Assembly (NCBI RefSeq): GCF_024710845.1
Contig: NZ_JANJTZ010000039.1
Coordinates: 1 to 64,000 of the forward strand
Reading direction: 5' to 3'
DNA: 64,000 nucleotides
From: Mesorhizobium sp.
Lineage (GTDB): Bacteria > Pseudomonadota > Alphaproteobacteria > Rhizobiales > Rhizobiaceae
In this document: positions 34,409 to 43,570 of the stretch, piece after piece
Layout: each line of letters begins with the position of its first letter
Position numbering within the stretch: the first letter of the stretch is position 1
Program-made: the position numbers and the translations under genes
The notes under the pieces: generated by a model
What the model saw: the letters and a program-made list of their open reading frames with translations, nothing else
Told to the model about the DNA's origin: nothing
Database searches by the model: none

Positions 34409-35737
34409 TTGAAACAGTCTCTGAAGAACTCGATATCGCGTCGCGCGCTGCTCGTCGCCGCGACGATGGCCGCCGCCATGCCGGCGTCCTTTGCGCTGGC
34501 CCAGACCAACGAGCCGGTCGAAATCCACGTGATGGCCAACGAGGCCTTCTCGAACATGATCCAATCGTCAGAAGTGGTCGAGTTCAACAAGCATTATCCG
34601 AACATCAAGGTGACGGTGGACGGCGTGCCCTATGTCGAGCTGCTCGCCAAGATGATGCTCGACGCCACCAGCCCGACCCCGGTCTACGACGTGCTGATCG
34701 TCGACGATCCGTGGACGCCGCAGCTCGCCGAAGTCGGCGCGCTGCAGGACCTGAAGAGCGCGGAGATGGCCGGCTTTACCGCTGCCGATTTCGACTGGGC
34801 CGACTTCAACGCCGCGCCGCTGGCCGCCAGCGAGTGGAAGGGCGTGCAGTACGGCGTGCCGCTGCGTTCGAACATGCTGATGATGTTCTACAACCGCACC
34901 CTCTACCAGAAGGCGGGCGTTCCCGAGCCGACCCCCGCGCTCACCTGGGCACAGTATCTCGAGCAGGCGCCGAAGCTGGTGCAGGACACCAATGGCGACG
35001 GTAAGGTCGATGCCTGGGCGATCGACACCTATTTCGTGCGCGAGCCGCTGACCCCGACGATCTGGCAGACCATCATGAACTCGAACGGCGGCAAGCTGCT
35101 CGACGCCGACGGCAAGCCCGCCTTCAACAACGAGATCGGCGTGGCCGCGCTCGAAACGCACAAGAAGCTCCTCGATTTCGCTCCTCCCGGCGCGCTCGCC
35201 CACGGCTTCACCGAATCGCTCCAGGCCTTCCGCCAGGGCACGGTAGCGGCCATGTTCCAGTGGGGCAGCGTCTATCGCAGCTCGGCGGTCGACCCCAAGA
35301 CGACGACGCTGACGCCTGAACAGGTCGGTATCCAGGTCCTGCCGGCGGGCTCGGTCGGACCGGGAGCACATCGCGGCATCTGGAGCGGCGCGGTCAGCGC
35401 CAAGAGCGAGAAGAAGCAGGCCGCCTGGACCTTCCTGCAGTGGCTGAGCTCCAAGGAGGGCGAGACCTGGCGCACCAACAATCTCGGCACGTTCCCGGCG
35501 CGCAAATCCACCCTTGCGGCAAAGCCTGAGAGCGAGTGGTTGGCTCCCGTCTTCGCTTCGCTTCAGCTTGCCTATGACGTTTCCGCCAAGGGCGAGATGT
35601 GGCGCATCCGCAATCCGCGTTCGGATGCGGCGCAGCAGATTCTCGCCGACGAGGTCGGACGCGCCATGGCGGGTCGCGCCACCGCAGCCGAAGCCTTGCA
35701 GACCGCGGCGGAAAAGATCGAGAAAGTCCTGAACTAG
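34409..35737 (+). CDS. ABC transporter substrate-binding protein (carbohydrate type 1)
   Basis: A 442-residue extracellular binding protein of the sugar/polyol class. The N-terminus has SRRALLVAATMAAAMPASFA, a Tat-like signal ending ALAQ. VYDVLIVDDPWTPQLAEVGA and FRQGTVAAMFQWGSVYRSS are family blocks. I use the TTG at 34409 because GGGAGGA lies 7 bases upstream; the open frame extends upstream through the operator repeats. It is the first gene of an operon that includes two permeases and, three genes further on, the ATPase. Confidence 0.88.
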   Translation: MKQSLKNSISRRALLVAATMAAAMPASFALAQTNEPVEIHVMANEAFSNMIQSSEVVEFNKHYPNIKVTVDGVPYVELLAKMMLDATSPTPVYDVLIVDDPWTPQLAEVGALQDLKSAEMAGFTAADFDWADFNAAPLAASEWKGVQYGVPLRSNMLMMFYNRTLYQKAGVPEPTPALTWAQYLEQAPKLVQDTNGDGKVDAWAIDTYFVREPLTPTIWQTIMNSNGGKLLDADGKPAFNNEIGVAALETHKKLLDFAPPGALAHGFTESLQAFRQGTVAAMFQWGSVYRSSAVDPKTTTLTPEQVGIQVLPAGSVGPGAHRGIWSGAVSAKSEKKQAAWTFLQWLSSKEGETWRTNNLGTFPARKSTLAAKPESEWLAPVFASLQLAYDVSAKGEMWRIRNPRSDAAQQILADEVGRAMAGRATAAEALQTAAEKIEKVLN

Positions 35738-35764
35738 GCATAGTTCAGGGTCGGGAGGAGCATC

Positions 35765-36691
35765 TTGGTCAACGAACGTCTCACCAGCGCGCACCCAACG
35801 CATTCGCGCCTTGCCAGAAAGTTCGCGGATCTCGTGTCGCGGTGGGCCTTCATGGTCCCCGCGGCGGTGCTCCTCCTCGCCGTCCTCGCCTACCCGATCT
35901 TCTACACGATCGAGATCAGCTTCTCCCGCTTCGACCTCGCCACGTTCAGCGCGGTCGAGTGGGTAGGCTGGGAGAATTACGCCCACGTGCTGGACGACTA
36001 CCGCTTCTGGGAATCGATGAAGGTCACGGTGGTTTATCTGGTCTTTGCCTTGCCGCTGCAGATCGTGCTCGGCTTCGGCATTGCCTTCCTGATCAATGCC
36101 GAGTGGCGCGGCCGAAACATCGTGCGCGCGCTGTTCATCATCCCGATGGTCGTCGCCCCGGTCGTGGCCGGCGGCCTGTGGCGCATGATCCTCGACCCGC
36201 TCTGGGGCATCGTGAACTATGTCCTCGGCCTTGTCGGTCTCGGGCCACTCGACTGGTTCGGCGATCCGACGCTGGCGATGGCCGCCTTGATCATCATCGA
36301 CACCTGGCGCTGGACGCCCTTTGTCATCCTGACCGCGACCGCCGCGCTGCTGGCGCTGCCCAGGGATGTGTTCGAGGCGGCCGAAATCGACGGCGCCAAC
36401 TGGTGGGCGAAGCTTTGGTCGATCACGCTGCCGCTGCTTGTTCCGATCATTGCCGCGACCTTCGTGGTGCGCTGGCTGGGTGCGGTGAAGATGTTCGACA
36501 TCGCCCTCGCCGCCACCTATGGCGGACCCGGCGGCGCGACCAACGTCATCAACCTCTTCATCTACGAGGAGGCGTTCCGCTCGCTGCGCTTTGCCGAATC
36601 CGCCGCGATGGCGGTAATCATCCTCGTCGTCACGATGGTGCTCACGGCGATTTTCCTGCGCGGCAGCCGCCTGCTGGAGGAACGGTATTGA
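35765..36691 (+). CDS. ABC transporter permease (MalF/UgpA type)
   Basis: A 308-residue permease with about six membrane segments (first WAFMVPAAVLLLAVLAYPIF). The docking loop reads VFEAAEIDGANWWAKLWSIT. It starts at TTG after GGGAGGAG. Its stop overlaps the TTG start of the next permease by 4 bp (TTGA), so the two are co-translated. Confidence 0.92.
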   Translation: MVNERLTSAHPTHSRLARKFADLVSRWAFMVPAAVLLLAVLAYPIFYTIEISFSRFDLATFSAVEWVGWENYAHVLDDYRFWESMKVTVVYLVFALPLQIVLGFGIAFLINAEWRGRNIVRALFIIPMVVAPVVAGGLWRMILDPLWGIVNYVLGLVGLGPLDWFGDPTLAMAALIIIDTWRWTPFVILTATAALLALPRDVFEAAEIDGANWWAKLWSITLPLLVPIIAATFVVRWLGAVKMFDIALAATYGGPGGATNVINLFIYEEAFRSLRFAESAAMAVIILVVTMVLTAIFLRGSRLLEERY

Positions 36692-37548
36692 GCGCGATCG
36701 CCCAGAACGTGACCCGCAGGCGCAAGAGCAGGCTTGGGGCTCGCCTCCGCATCTCGGCCGGGGTCATAGCTTGCTTCCTCTTTCTGTTTCCGCTGCTCTG
36801 GATGGTGCTGACCTCCTTCAAGGAGCAGCGCGACATCTTCACCATGCCACCGACGCTGTTCTTCACGCCGACGCTGGAATCCTACGTCACCTATCTCCAG
36901 CGGCCGGACATCTGGCGCCGCCTGGTCAACACGGTGATCGTCGCCGTCGGCTCCGGGGTACTGTCGATCGTCGCAGGCGCAATGGCCGGCTACGCGCTGG
37001 CGCGCATCAGGCTGCGCGGCGCCGGCACGATAGGCCTGTTGATCGTGCTGTCGCGAGGCGTCCCGCCGATCGCGCTCGCGGTGCCGATGTTCCTCGTCGC
37101 GCGCAAGCTCGGACTGACCGACAAGCACATCACGCTCATCCTCGCCTACTGCACGTTCCTAATCCCCTATGTGATGTGGCTGATGCGCGGCTTCTTCCTG
37201 TCGCTCCCCAAGGAGCTGGAGGAATCGGCGATGATCGACGGCTGCAGCCGCTTCGGCGCGTTCTTCAAGATCATCGTGCCAATCTCGCTGCCGGGCCTGC
37301 TGTCGACGATGATCTTCAGCATGATCCTCGCCTGGGAAGAACTGTTGTTCGCGCTGGTCCTGACCAACCGCAACGCCTCGACCATCCCGGTCGCGATCCA
37401 GGGTATCGCCGGCGACACGATCAATGGCGCCAACTGGGCCGCGCTCACCGCGGTCGGCACGATCACCGTGCTTCCCGTGATCGTCTTCGCGATGCTCGTG
37501 CAGAAATGGCTCGTGCAGGGATTGGCCGACGGGGCGACCAAGGGCTGA
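36688..37548 (+). CDS. ABC transporter permease (MalG/UgpE type)
   Basis: A 286-residue permease with six hydrophobic segments. The docking loop is ELEESAMIDGCSRFGAFFKI. The C-terminus (VQKWLVQGLADGATKG) is that of MalG-type permeases. It starts at TTG overlapping the previous stop. Together with the preceding permease it forms the membrane channel of a sugar- or polyol-type importer. Confidence 0.92.
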   Translation: MSAIAQNVTRRRKSRLGARLRISAGVIACFLFLFPLLWMVLTSFKEQRDIFTMPPTLFFTPTLESYVTYLQRPDIWRRLVNTVIVAVGSGVLSIVAGAMAGYALARIRLRGAGTIGLLIVLSRGVPPIALAVPMFLVARKLGLTDKHITLILAYCTFLIPYVMWLMRGFFLSLPKELEESAMIDGCSRFGAFFKIIVPISLPGLLSTMIFSMILAWEELLFALVLTNRNASTIPVAIQGIAGDTINGANWAALTAVGTITVLPVIVFAMLVQKWLVQGLADGATKG

Positions 37549-37589
37549 GACAGAAACGAAAAGTTCGACGGCAAAGCCGGGAAATCCAA

Positions 37590-38270
37590 ATGACGCCGAC
37601 ACCGATCTACATGACCAAGTCCGACCTCGCCCGCCGCCATATCCAGGGCATGATCCTGTCCGGCCAGGCGCGCCCCGGGGCGCGCATAACCACCCGCGCG
37701 GTGTCCGAGGCGCTTGGCATTTCCGAAACGCCGATCCGCGAGGCAATCCGTGCGCTTGCCGCCGACGGCTGGCTCGAACTGCAGTCGCATATAGGCGCCG
37801 TCGTCGCGCAGTTCGGCGGCGGCCAGATCTCCGAGATCTATGCGCTGCGCAGCCTGATCGGCGCCCTGGCCATTGAGCTCGGAGGGCCGACCTACGACGA
37901 GGACCGGCTTGACCGGATCGACGCGAATATCGAGGCGTCGCGGGCCGCCGTCGCCGAGCGCGACGTGCAGAAATACATGCTGCTCAACAACGAGTTCCAC
38001 ACGCTGCTGTGCGACACGCCAGCTTCGCAGTGGTGCCTGAAGATCCTCTCCAGCTTGCGGTCGCAGACAGGCATCCATCAGGGTTTCGTCGCCGTGCCGC
38101 AACGGTTGGCGGAATCGCTCGCCGAGCATTGCGAGATCCGCGACGCGCTCCGCCAGCGCGATTTCACCAAAGCCGCGGAACTGATCAAGGCGCATGAGCA
38201 TGCCGCGGGCGTGGCCCTGATCAACGAACTGGCCGTTTCCCGACCCGGATCAGCCGGCAGCGTCCGGTGA
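37590..38270 (+). CDS. GntR-family regulator, FadR/FCD type
   Basis: A 226-residue regulator. The winged helix reads ITTRAVSEALGISETPIREA, followed by IRALAADGWLELQSHIGAVV. The helical FCD domain follows, with metal-ligand-type residues in NNEFHTLLCD and KAHEHAAG. FCD regulators bind organic acids or sugar acids. It lies inside the operon between the permeases and the DUF2804 gene, so it probably controls this operon through the ATTCTATAGAAT site upstream of the first gene. Confidence 0.9.
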   Translation: MTPTPIYMTKSDLARRHIQGMILSGQARPGARITTRAVSEALGISETPIREAIRALAADGWLELQSHIGAVVAQFGGGQISEIYALRSLIGALAIELGGPTYDEDRLDRIDANIEASRAAVAERDVQKYMLLNNEFHTLLCDTPASQWCLKILSSLRSQTGIHQGFVAVPQRLAESLAEHCEIRDALRQRDFTKAAELIKAHEHAAGVALINELAVSRPGSAGSVR

Positions 38271-38306
38271 CCACGCCTCACGACAGCAATCATAGGTAAT
38301 TCACAG

Positions 38307-39314
38307 ATGGCAGCCGGCCCCGACAGGAACGAGCGCGAGATCACGCAACCGGTGGATCTCTGCCTGCCGAACGGCAGGCTCAACCCGGACGCGGTCGGAT
38401 GGACACGGCGTCCGCTTCACCGCGCAAATCTGAAAGGCTGGGGACGCAACAAGCGGTTCGAATACTGGTGCGTGACGTCGCCGGATCTCGTCTGCGCGAT
38501 CAATGTCTCGCATGGCGACTATCGTGTCACGCTGGCGACGTTCTTTCTCGATCTCAAGACGATGCACGCATTCTCGCAAGCCGAGATCCACTGGCTGCCA
38601 CGCGAGAAGGTTACGCCTATGCCCGAACGCTCGGGCCAGGGCGGCGTAACCGGCACCGGCGACAGGATGCGCATCTCCATGCAGGCAGTGGACGGCGGCA
38701 CGTTGCTCAAGGCGGACACGCCGCGCCTCAACCTGGAGATCATGGCCCACGAAGAGCCGGGCCATGAATCCCTGGGGGTCGTCGTGCCCTGGGACGACAA
38801 GAGGTTTCAGTATACCCGCAAGGACAATTGCCTGCGCGCCACCGGCACGATCATGGCGGACGGCAAGGCCTACAGCCTGTCCGATGCCTATGCAGCGCTC
38901 GACCATGGCCGCGGCCGCTGGCCCTATTCGATCGTCTGGAACTGGGCGGCCGGCAGCGGCGTCTCGCGCGGTCGCGAGATCGGCCTGCAGTTCGGCGGCA
39001 AATGGACCGAGGGCACGCCGTCGACCGAGAACGCGCTGCACATCGACGGCCGCCTCGAGAAGATCGGCCAGGAGTTGGAGTGGATCTACGACCGCGCCAA
39101 CTTCATGGCGCCGTGGAAGATCCGCGGCAACCGTGTCGACCTGACATTCACCCCCGTCTACGACCGCCAATCCAACTTCGATCGCCTCATTGTGCGCTCG
39201 AAGGAGGACCAGGTGTTCGGCTGGTTCGACGGCACGATCGTCAGCGAGAAGGGCGAGACGATCCCGGTCGAACGAGTCTTCGGCTGGGCGGAGGAAGTCG
39301 CGCGGCGCTGGTGA
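38307..39314 (+). CDS. DUF2804 protein
   Basis: A 335-residue protein of the DUF2804 family. The opening QPVDLCLPNGRLNPDAVGWT and RPLHRANLKGWGRNKRFEYW are the family hallmark. There is no signal peptide, so it is probably cytosolic. The fold looks like an all-beta, lipocalin- or hydroxysteroid-binding-like protein, but no catalytic residue or reaction can be named. Its place inside a catabolic operon, between the regulator and the transporter ATPase, suggests a part in handling the imported substrate. Confidence 0.8.
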   Translation: MAAGPDRNEREITQPVDLCLPNGRLNPDAVGWTRRPLHRANLKGWGRNKRFEYWCVTSPDLVCAINVSHGDYRVTLATFFLDLKTMHAFSQAEIHWLPREKVTPMPERSGQGGVTGTGDRMRISMQAVDGGTLLKADTPRLNLEIMAHEEPGHESLGVVVPWDDKRFQYTRKDNCLRATGTIMADGKAYSLSDAYAALDHGRGRWPYSIVWNWAAGSGVSRGREIGLQFGGKWTEGTPSTENALHIDGRLEKIGQELEWIYDRANFMAPWKIRGNRVDLTFTPVYDRQSNFDRLIVRSKEDQVFGWFDGTIVSEKGETIPVERVFGWAEEVARRW

Positions 39315-39374
39315 CCGGCCCCGGCGTCTTGCCGGTCATCATACCCCAGGCGACAGCACGAAGAGGAATTTTGC

Positions 39375-40433
39375 ATGAGCACCGTCGAAATCAGGAATGT
39401 GCGCAAGTCCTATGGCGGGCACGAGGTCCTGCACGGCGTCTCGATCCATATACCGGACGGCGAGTTCGTCGCCCTGGTGGGGCCGTCGGGCTGCGGCAAG
39501 TCGACCCTGCTGCGGATGATCGCCGGGCTTGAGGACATTTCCCAAGGCGAGATCGCGATCGGCGAGCGAGTCGTGAACGACGTCGTGCCGCGCGACCGCG
39601 ACATCGCGATGGTGTTCCAGAACTACGCGCTCTACCCGCACATGAACGTGCGCCAGAACATGGGCTTCGCCTTGAAGCAGCGGCGCGTGTCGCGCTCGGA
39701 AATCGAGGCGCGCGTGCAGAACGCGGCGCGCATCCTCGGCCTCGAAAGCCTGCTCGACCGCAAGCCGCGCGCGCTGTCGGGTGGCCAGCGCCAGCGCGTC
39801 GCGATGGGGCGTGCGATCGTTCGCGATCCCAATGTCTTCCTGTTCGACGAACCGCTCTCCAATCTCGACGCCAAGCTGCGCGGCGAGATGCGCTCGGAAC
39901 TGAAGGAGCTGCACCAGCGGCTCCAGACGACGACGGTCTATGTCACGCACGACCAGATCGAGGCGATGACGCTGGCCGATCGCGTCGTGGTCATGAACGG
40001 CGGCAACGTCGAGCAGGAAGGGCCGCCGCTCGAACTCTACGACCGCCCGCAAAGCCTGTTCGTCGCGGCCTTCATCGGCTCGCCGCCGATGAACTTCCTT
40101 GAGGGATTCGTCGCGAGCGGAGCGCTTGTGCTCGACAATGGCGAGCAGCTGAAGTTGCCCATCGCGCTGCCAGCCGGAGAGCGTATCGTTGCCGGCGTAC
40201 GGCCGGAGCATTTCGTGATCGCCGCCGAGGGGTGGCCGGCCATCGTCTCGGTCGTCGAGCCGACGGGGTCGGAGACGCAGATCACCACGCGGATCGCCGG
40301 TCACATCGTGCGCGTGCTCATCCGCGGCCGCACGGACGTGAAGCCGGGAGAGACGATCCATCTTTCGATCGCGTCGTCTCACCTTCATGTCTTCGACCCC
40401 GGCTCGGGTAAGCGCCGGGAGATCGGCGGCTGA
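39375..40433 (+). CDS. ABC transporter ATP-binding protein (MalK/UgpC type)
   Basis: A 352-residue ATPase with canonical motifs: Walker A GPSGCGKSTLL, signature LSGGQRQRVAMGR, Walker B FLFDEPLSNLDAKLR, switch VTHDQIEAM. A C-terminal TOBE-type regulatory domain follows (GVRPEHFVIAAEG). It probably powers the importer whose binding protein and permeases are encoded at 34.4-37.5 kb. It is separated from them by the regulator and DUF2804 genes. Confidence 0.93.
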   Translation: MSTVEIRNVRKSYGGHEVLHGVSIHIPDGEFVALVGPSGCGKSTLLRMIAGLEDISQGEIAIGERVVNDVVPRDRDIAMVFQNYALYPHMNVRQNMGFALKQRRVSRSEIEARVQNAARILGLESLLDRKPRALSGGQRQRVAMGRAIVRDPNVFLFDEPLSNLDAKLRGEMRSELKELHQRLQTTTVYVTHDQIEAMTLADRVVVMNGGNVEQEGPPLELYDRPQSLFVAAFIGSPPMNFLEGFVASGALVLDNGEQLKLPIALPAGERIVAGVRPEHFVIAAEGWPAIVSVVEPTGSETQITTRIAGHIVRVLIRGRTDVKPGETIHLSIASSHLHVFDPGSGKRREIGG

Positions 40434-40443
40434 GACCGCGGCG

Positions 40444-41694
40444 ATGACCATGAACAAGCCGCTTGAGCATTCCACAGGCAGTCTCAGCTTCGCGCGCGAG
40501 TTGCCAGATCCACTGCCGCGCTGGGCGGGAATGCCACGCTACAATTTTGTCGGCGGGCACAACGACCCGGACAGGATTCCCGTCGACGATCTCGCCGATG
40601 CCGCGGCGCGTGCGCTGCGGACCTATGCGCGGCAGCTTGCGATCTACAATCTCGGCACCGGTCCACTGGGATTCGAAGGCTTTCGCGACGGCATCGCGTT
40701 ACGTCTCCGGGGCCGCGGCCTCAATGTCGACCGCGAGTGCGTGCTTGTCACCTCGGGCTCCGGACAGGGCCTCGACCTCGTCAACGCGGCCCTGGTCGAG
40801 CCGGGCGATACGGTCATCCTCGAGGAGTTCACCTATTCGGGCGCGCTCAACAAGGCGCGCAGGTTGGGCGCCCGAATCGCGGGCGCGCCGCTCGACGCAC
40901 ACGGGCTCGATGTCTTTCGGCTCGGCCAGATGCTCGACGAGATGGCACGGCAAGGCGTGCGACCCAAGTATATCTACACGATCCCGACAGTGCAGAATCC
41001 GACGGGCAGCATCCTGCCCGCGGAGCGCCGGCATCGGCTGGTCGAACTGGCGCGACACTATCGCGTGCCGATCTTCGAGGACGAGTGCTATGCGGAACTG
41101 GGCTTTGCCGCTGAGACGCCGCCGGCCTTCGCCGCATTGGCGCCGGAGAGCGTGATCCACATCGGTTCGTTCTCCAAGACGCTCGCTCCGGCGATCCGGC
41201 TTGGCTACATCGTCGCGGCGCCTGCGGTGCTGCGGCAGCTCGTAGCGCTGAAGAACGACGGCGGCACCGGCGCGATCGACCAGATGGTCGCGGCCGAATA
41301 CCTGGCGACCGGCTATCCCGGCCATATCGACGATCTGATCGCCGCACTCAGGCACAAGCTCGCGGTTATGACCGAGGTGATCGAGCGGGAGTTCGGTACG
41401 ACGGTCGAGATCGTGCGCCCGGAAGGCGGCATTTTCGTCTGGCTGCGTTTTCCCGCCGATTTCGACGTCCGCCGCCTGATCGGCCCGGCGGCAGCGCGCG
41501 GCGTGGTGTTCAATCCGGGTCCCGAATGGGCCTGCGACCCGGAGCGGGCGTCGAGCCTCATGCGCCTGTGCTTCGCCCTCCCCGGGGAAGACGACATCCG
41601 CGCCGGCGTCGCCGAACTGGCGGCGGCCTGCTACGAAGTCGCCGGATTTCCGAAGCGCAGCGCCAATGTCGCGAGGAACAGCGTGCAGCCATGA
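40444..41694 (+). CDS. PLP-dependent aminotransferase, class I/II
   Basis: A 416-residue fold-type I aminotransferase similar to the 2-aminoadipate / aromatic transaminase group. The PLP lysine lies in HIGSFSKTLAPAIRLGY, the pyrimidine-binding Asp in PIFEDECYAEL and the Asn in IPTVQNPTGS. The ATG at 40444 (or 40450) is placed after the ATPase stop. Its own stop overlaps the GST start by 4 bp. It may transaminate an amino sugar or amino acid brought in by the importer; the substrate is unknown. Confidence 0.87.
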   Translation: MTMNKPLEHSTGSLSFARELPDPLPRWAGMPRYNFVGGHNDPDRIPVDDLADAAARALRTYARQLAIYNLGTGPLGFEGFRDGIALRLRGRGLNVDRECVLVTSGSGQGLDLVNAALVEPGDTVILEEFTYSGALNKARRLGARIAGAPLDAHGLDVFRLGQMLDEMARQGVRPKYIYTIPTVQNPTGSILPAERRHRLVELARHYRVPIFEDECYAELGFAAETPPAFAALAPESVIHIGSFSKTLAPAIRLGYIVAAPAVLRQLVALKNDGGTGAIDQMVAAEYLATGYPGHIDDLIAALRHKLAVMTEVIEREFGTTVEIVRPEGGIFVWLRFPADFDVRRLIGPAAARGVVFNPGPEWACDPERASSLMRLCFALPGEDDIRAGVAELAAACYEVAGFPKRSANVARNSVQP

Positions 41695-42326
41695 TCGACC
41701 TCTATACTTGGACCACCCCCAACGGCCGTAAGGTCTCGATCGCCCTGGAGGAGCTCGGCCTGCCCTATCGGGCGATCCCGGTGGACATTACCAAAGACGA
41801 GCAGTTCAGGCCCGACTTCCTCGCCGTCAGTCCCAACAACAAGATTCCGGCGATCGTCGATCATGACACCGGCCTGTCGCTGATGGAGTCCGGCGCGATC
41901 CTGGTCTACCTCGCCGAGAAGACAGGAAGACTGCTTCCGCCCGAGGGCGAGCGCCGCTACCGTTGTCTCGAATGGCTGAACTGGCAGATGGGCGGCTTCG
42001 GCCCGATGCTCGGCCAGGCGCATCATTTCCTGAAATACAATCCCGGCGTCGCTCCCTATGCCGAAGAGCGCTTCGGCACTGAGGCGCAGCGTCTCTACCG
42101 CGTGCTCGACCGCAGGCTCGAGGGACGCGATTTCGTCGCCGACGACTATTCGATTGCCGACATCGCCATCTGGCCCTGGGTGTCGCGCTACGAATGGCAA
42201 CGGATCGACCTCGACGCGTATCCGAACGTCAAGCGCTGGTACCTCGCGATCGCAGCCCGGCCGGCCGTCCAGCGCGGCTATCACGTGCCCGCGCGCGTCA
42301 ACGACATTCCTCTGCCGGCGAAATGA
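41691..42326 (+). CDS. Glutathione S-transferase, YfcG/Ure2p-like
   Basis: A 211-residue GST. The thioredoxin-like half begins MIDLYTWTTPNGRKVSIALE, where TPN is the active-site motif of nu-class (YfcG/YghU) GSTs. NKIPAIVD and SLMESGAILVYLAEKTGR bind glutathione. The helical half holds DYSIADIAIWPWV. Nu-class enzymes often act as disulfide reductases rather than transferases. It overlaps its neighbours on both sides by 4 bp, so it is made together with the aminotransferase and the hydroxyacid oxidase. Confidence 0.9.
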   Translation: MIDLYTWTTPNGRKVSIALEELGLPYRAIPVDITKDEQFRPDFLAVSPNNKIPAIVDHDTGLSLMESGAILVYLAEKTGRLLPPEGERRYRCLEWLNWQMGGFGPMLGQAHHFLKYNPGVAPYAEERFGTEAQRLYRVLDRRLEGRDFVADDYSIADIAIWPWVSRYEWQRIDLDAYPNVKRWYLAIAARPAVQRGYHVPARVNDIPLPAK

Positions 42327-43570
42327 CACAGGCTGCCTTATCAAAAGCACCCCGGCCGAGCCGCGGTGCCGCGCGGCGGCTGGGTCGCGTCTTTGCGCTG
42401 GACGATTTCGAGGCCGCCGCCCGTTCCTTCCTGCCGCGTCCGATCTTCGGCTACGTCTCCGGCGGTTCCGAGACTTGCGCTGCGCTTCATGACAATCGCA
42501 CTGCGTTTTCCGAATGGGCGATGCTGCCGCAGACGCTGGTCGACGTGTCGGCGCGCAGCCAGAAGCGCAGCCTATTCGGGATCGACCACTCCTCTCCCCT
42601 CGGCATTTCTCCGGTCGGATTCAGCGCACTCACCGCCTACCGCGGCGACCTCGTGCTTGCGCAAAGCGCGCAGCGCGCCGGGATTCCGATGATCATGAGC
42701 GGCGCTTCGCTGATCAGGCTGGAAGAGGTTGCCGCAGCCGCCCCGGGCATGTGGTTCCAGGCTTACCTTCCCGGCGACGAGGAAACGATCCTCGCGATGC
42801 TCGACCGCATCGAGCACGCCGGCATCGGTACGTTGGTGCTTACCGTCGACATGCCCGTCGTCTCCAACCGCGAGAACAATCTGCGCAACGGCTTCTCCGC
42901 ACCGCTCAATCCGACCCCGCGCCTTTTGTGGGACGGCTTGGTGCGGCCGAGCTGGACGTTCGGCACGTTTCTGCGCACCATCATTCGTCATGGCATGCCG
43001 CATTTCGAGAACTCGACCGTCGAGCGCGGGCCGGCGATCGTCGCGCGCAATGTCGCGCGGCACATGCCGAATCGGGACCGTCTCGACTGGAGCCATGTCG
43101 ACCTGATCCGCAAGCGATGGACCGGCAGGTTCGTTCTCAAGGGCATCCTGACCGCGAGCGACGCGCTGAAAGCACACGACCATGGCGTCGACGGCGTCAT
43201 CGTCTCCAACCATGGCGGCCGGCAGATGGATTGCCTGCCCTCGCCGCTCAGGGTCCTTCCCACCATCGCGGACGCGATCGGCGGCAGGATGCCGGTCATG
43301 CTCGACAGCGGCGTCCGGCGCGGTACCGACGTGCTCAAGGCGCTCGCCTTGGGCGCCGACTTCGTCTTCCTCGGCCGGCCCTTCATCTATGCCGCCGCGA
43401 TCGCCGGAGAGGCGGGCGTAGCGCACGCACATCGCCTGCTCGCGGAGGAGATCGACCGCGATATGGCGCTGCTCGGCATAACCGCGCTTTCGCAGCTGTC
43501 CAGGAACCATCTGATGCGCATCGGCGGAGCGCCGGAAGCCGTCCATACCGACCAGGCAGGCGTGGCATGA
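42323..43570 (+). CDS. FMN-dependent alpha-hydroxyacid oxidase/dehydrogenase
   Basis: A 415-residue member of the lactate dehydrogenase / glycolate oxidase family. The active-site block is VIVSNHGGRQMDCLPS, with the catalytic His and substrate-binding Arg. FMN-binding parts include SPVGFSALTAYRGDL and MLDSGVRRGTDVLKAL. It would oxidise a 2-hydroxyacid to a 2-oxoacid. The gene overlaps the GST gene and the GMC oxidoreductase gene by 4 bp each. Confidence 0.92.
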   Translation: MTQAALSKAPRPSRGAARRLGRVFALDDFEAAARSFLPRPIFGYVSGGSETCAALHDNRTAFSEWAMLPQTLVDVSARSQKRSLFGIDHSSPLGISPVGFSALTAYRGDLVLAQSAQRAGIPMIMSGASLIRLEEVAAAAPGMWFQAYLPGDEETILAMLDRIEHAGIGTLVLTVDMPVVSNRENNLRNGFSAPLNPTPRLLWDGLVRPSWTFGTFLRTIIRHGMPHFENSTVERGPAIVARNVARHMPNRDRLDWSHVDLIRKRWTGRFVLKGILTASDALKAHDHGVDGVIVSNHGGRQMDCLPSPLRVLPTIADAIGGRMPVMLDSGVRRGTDVLKALALGADFVFLGRPFIYAAAIAGEAGVAHAHRLLAEEIDRDMALLGITALSQLSRNHLMRIGGAPEAVHTDQAGVA

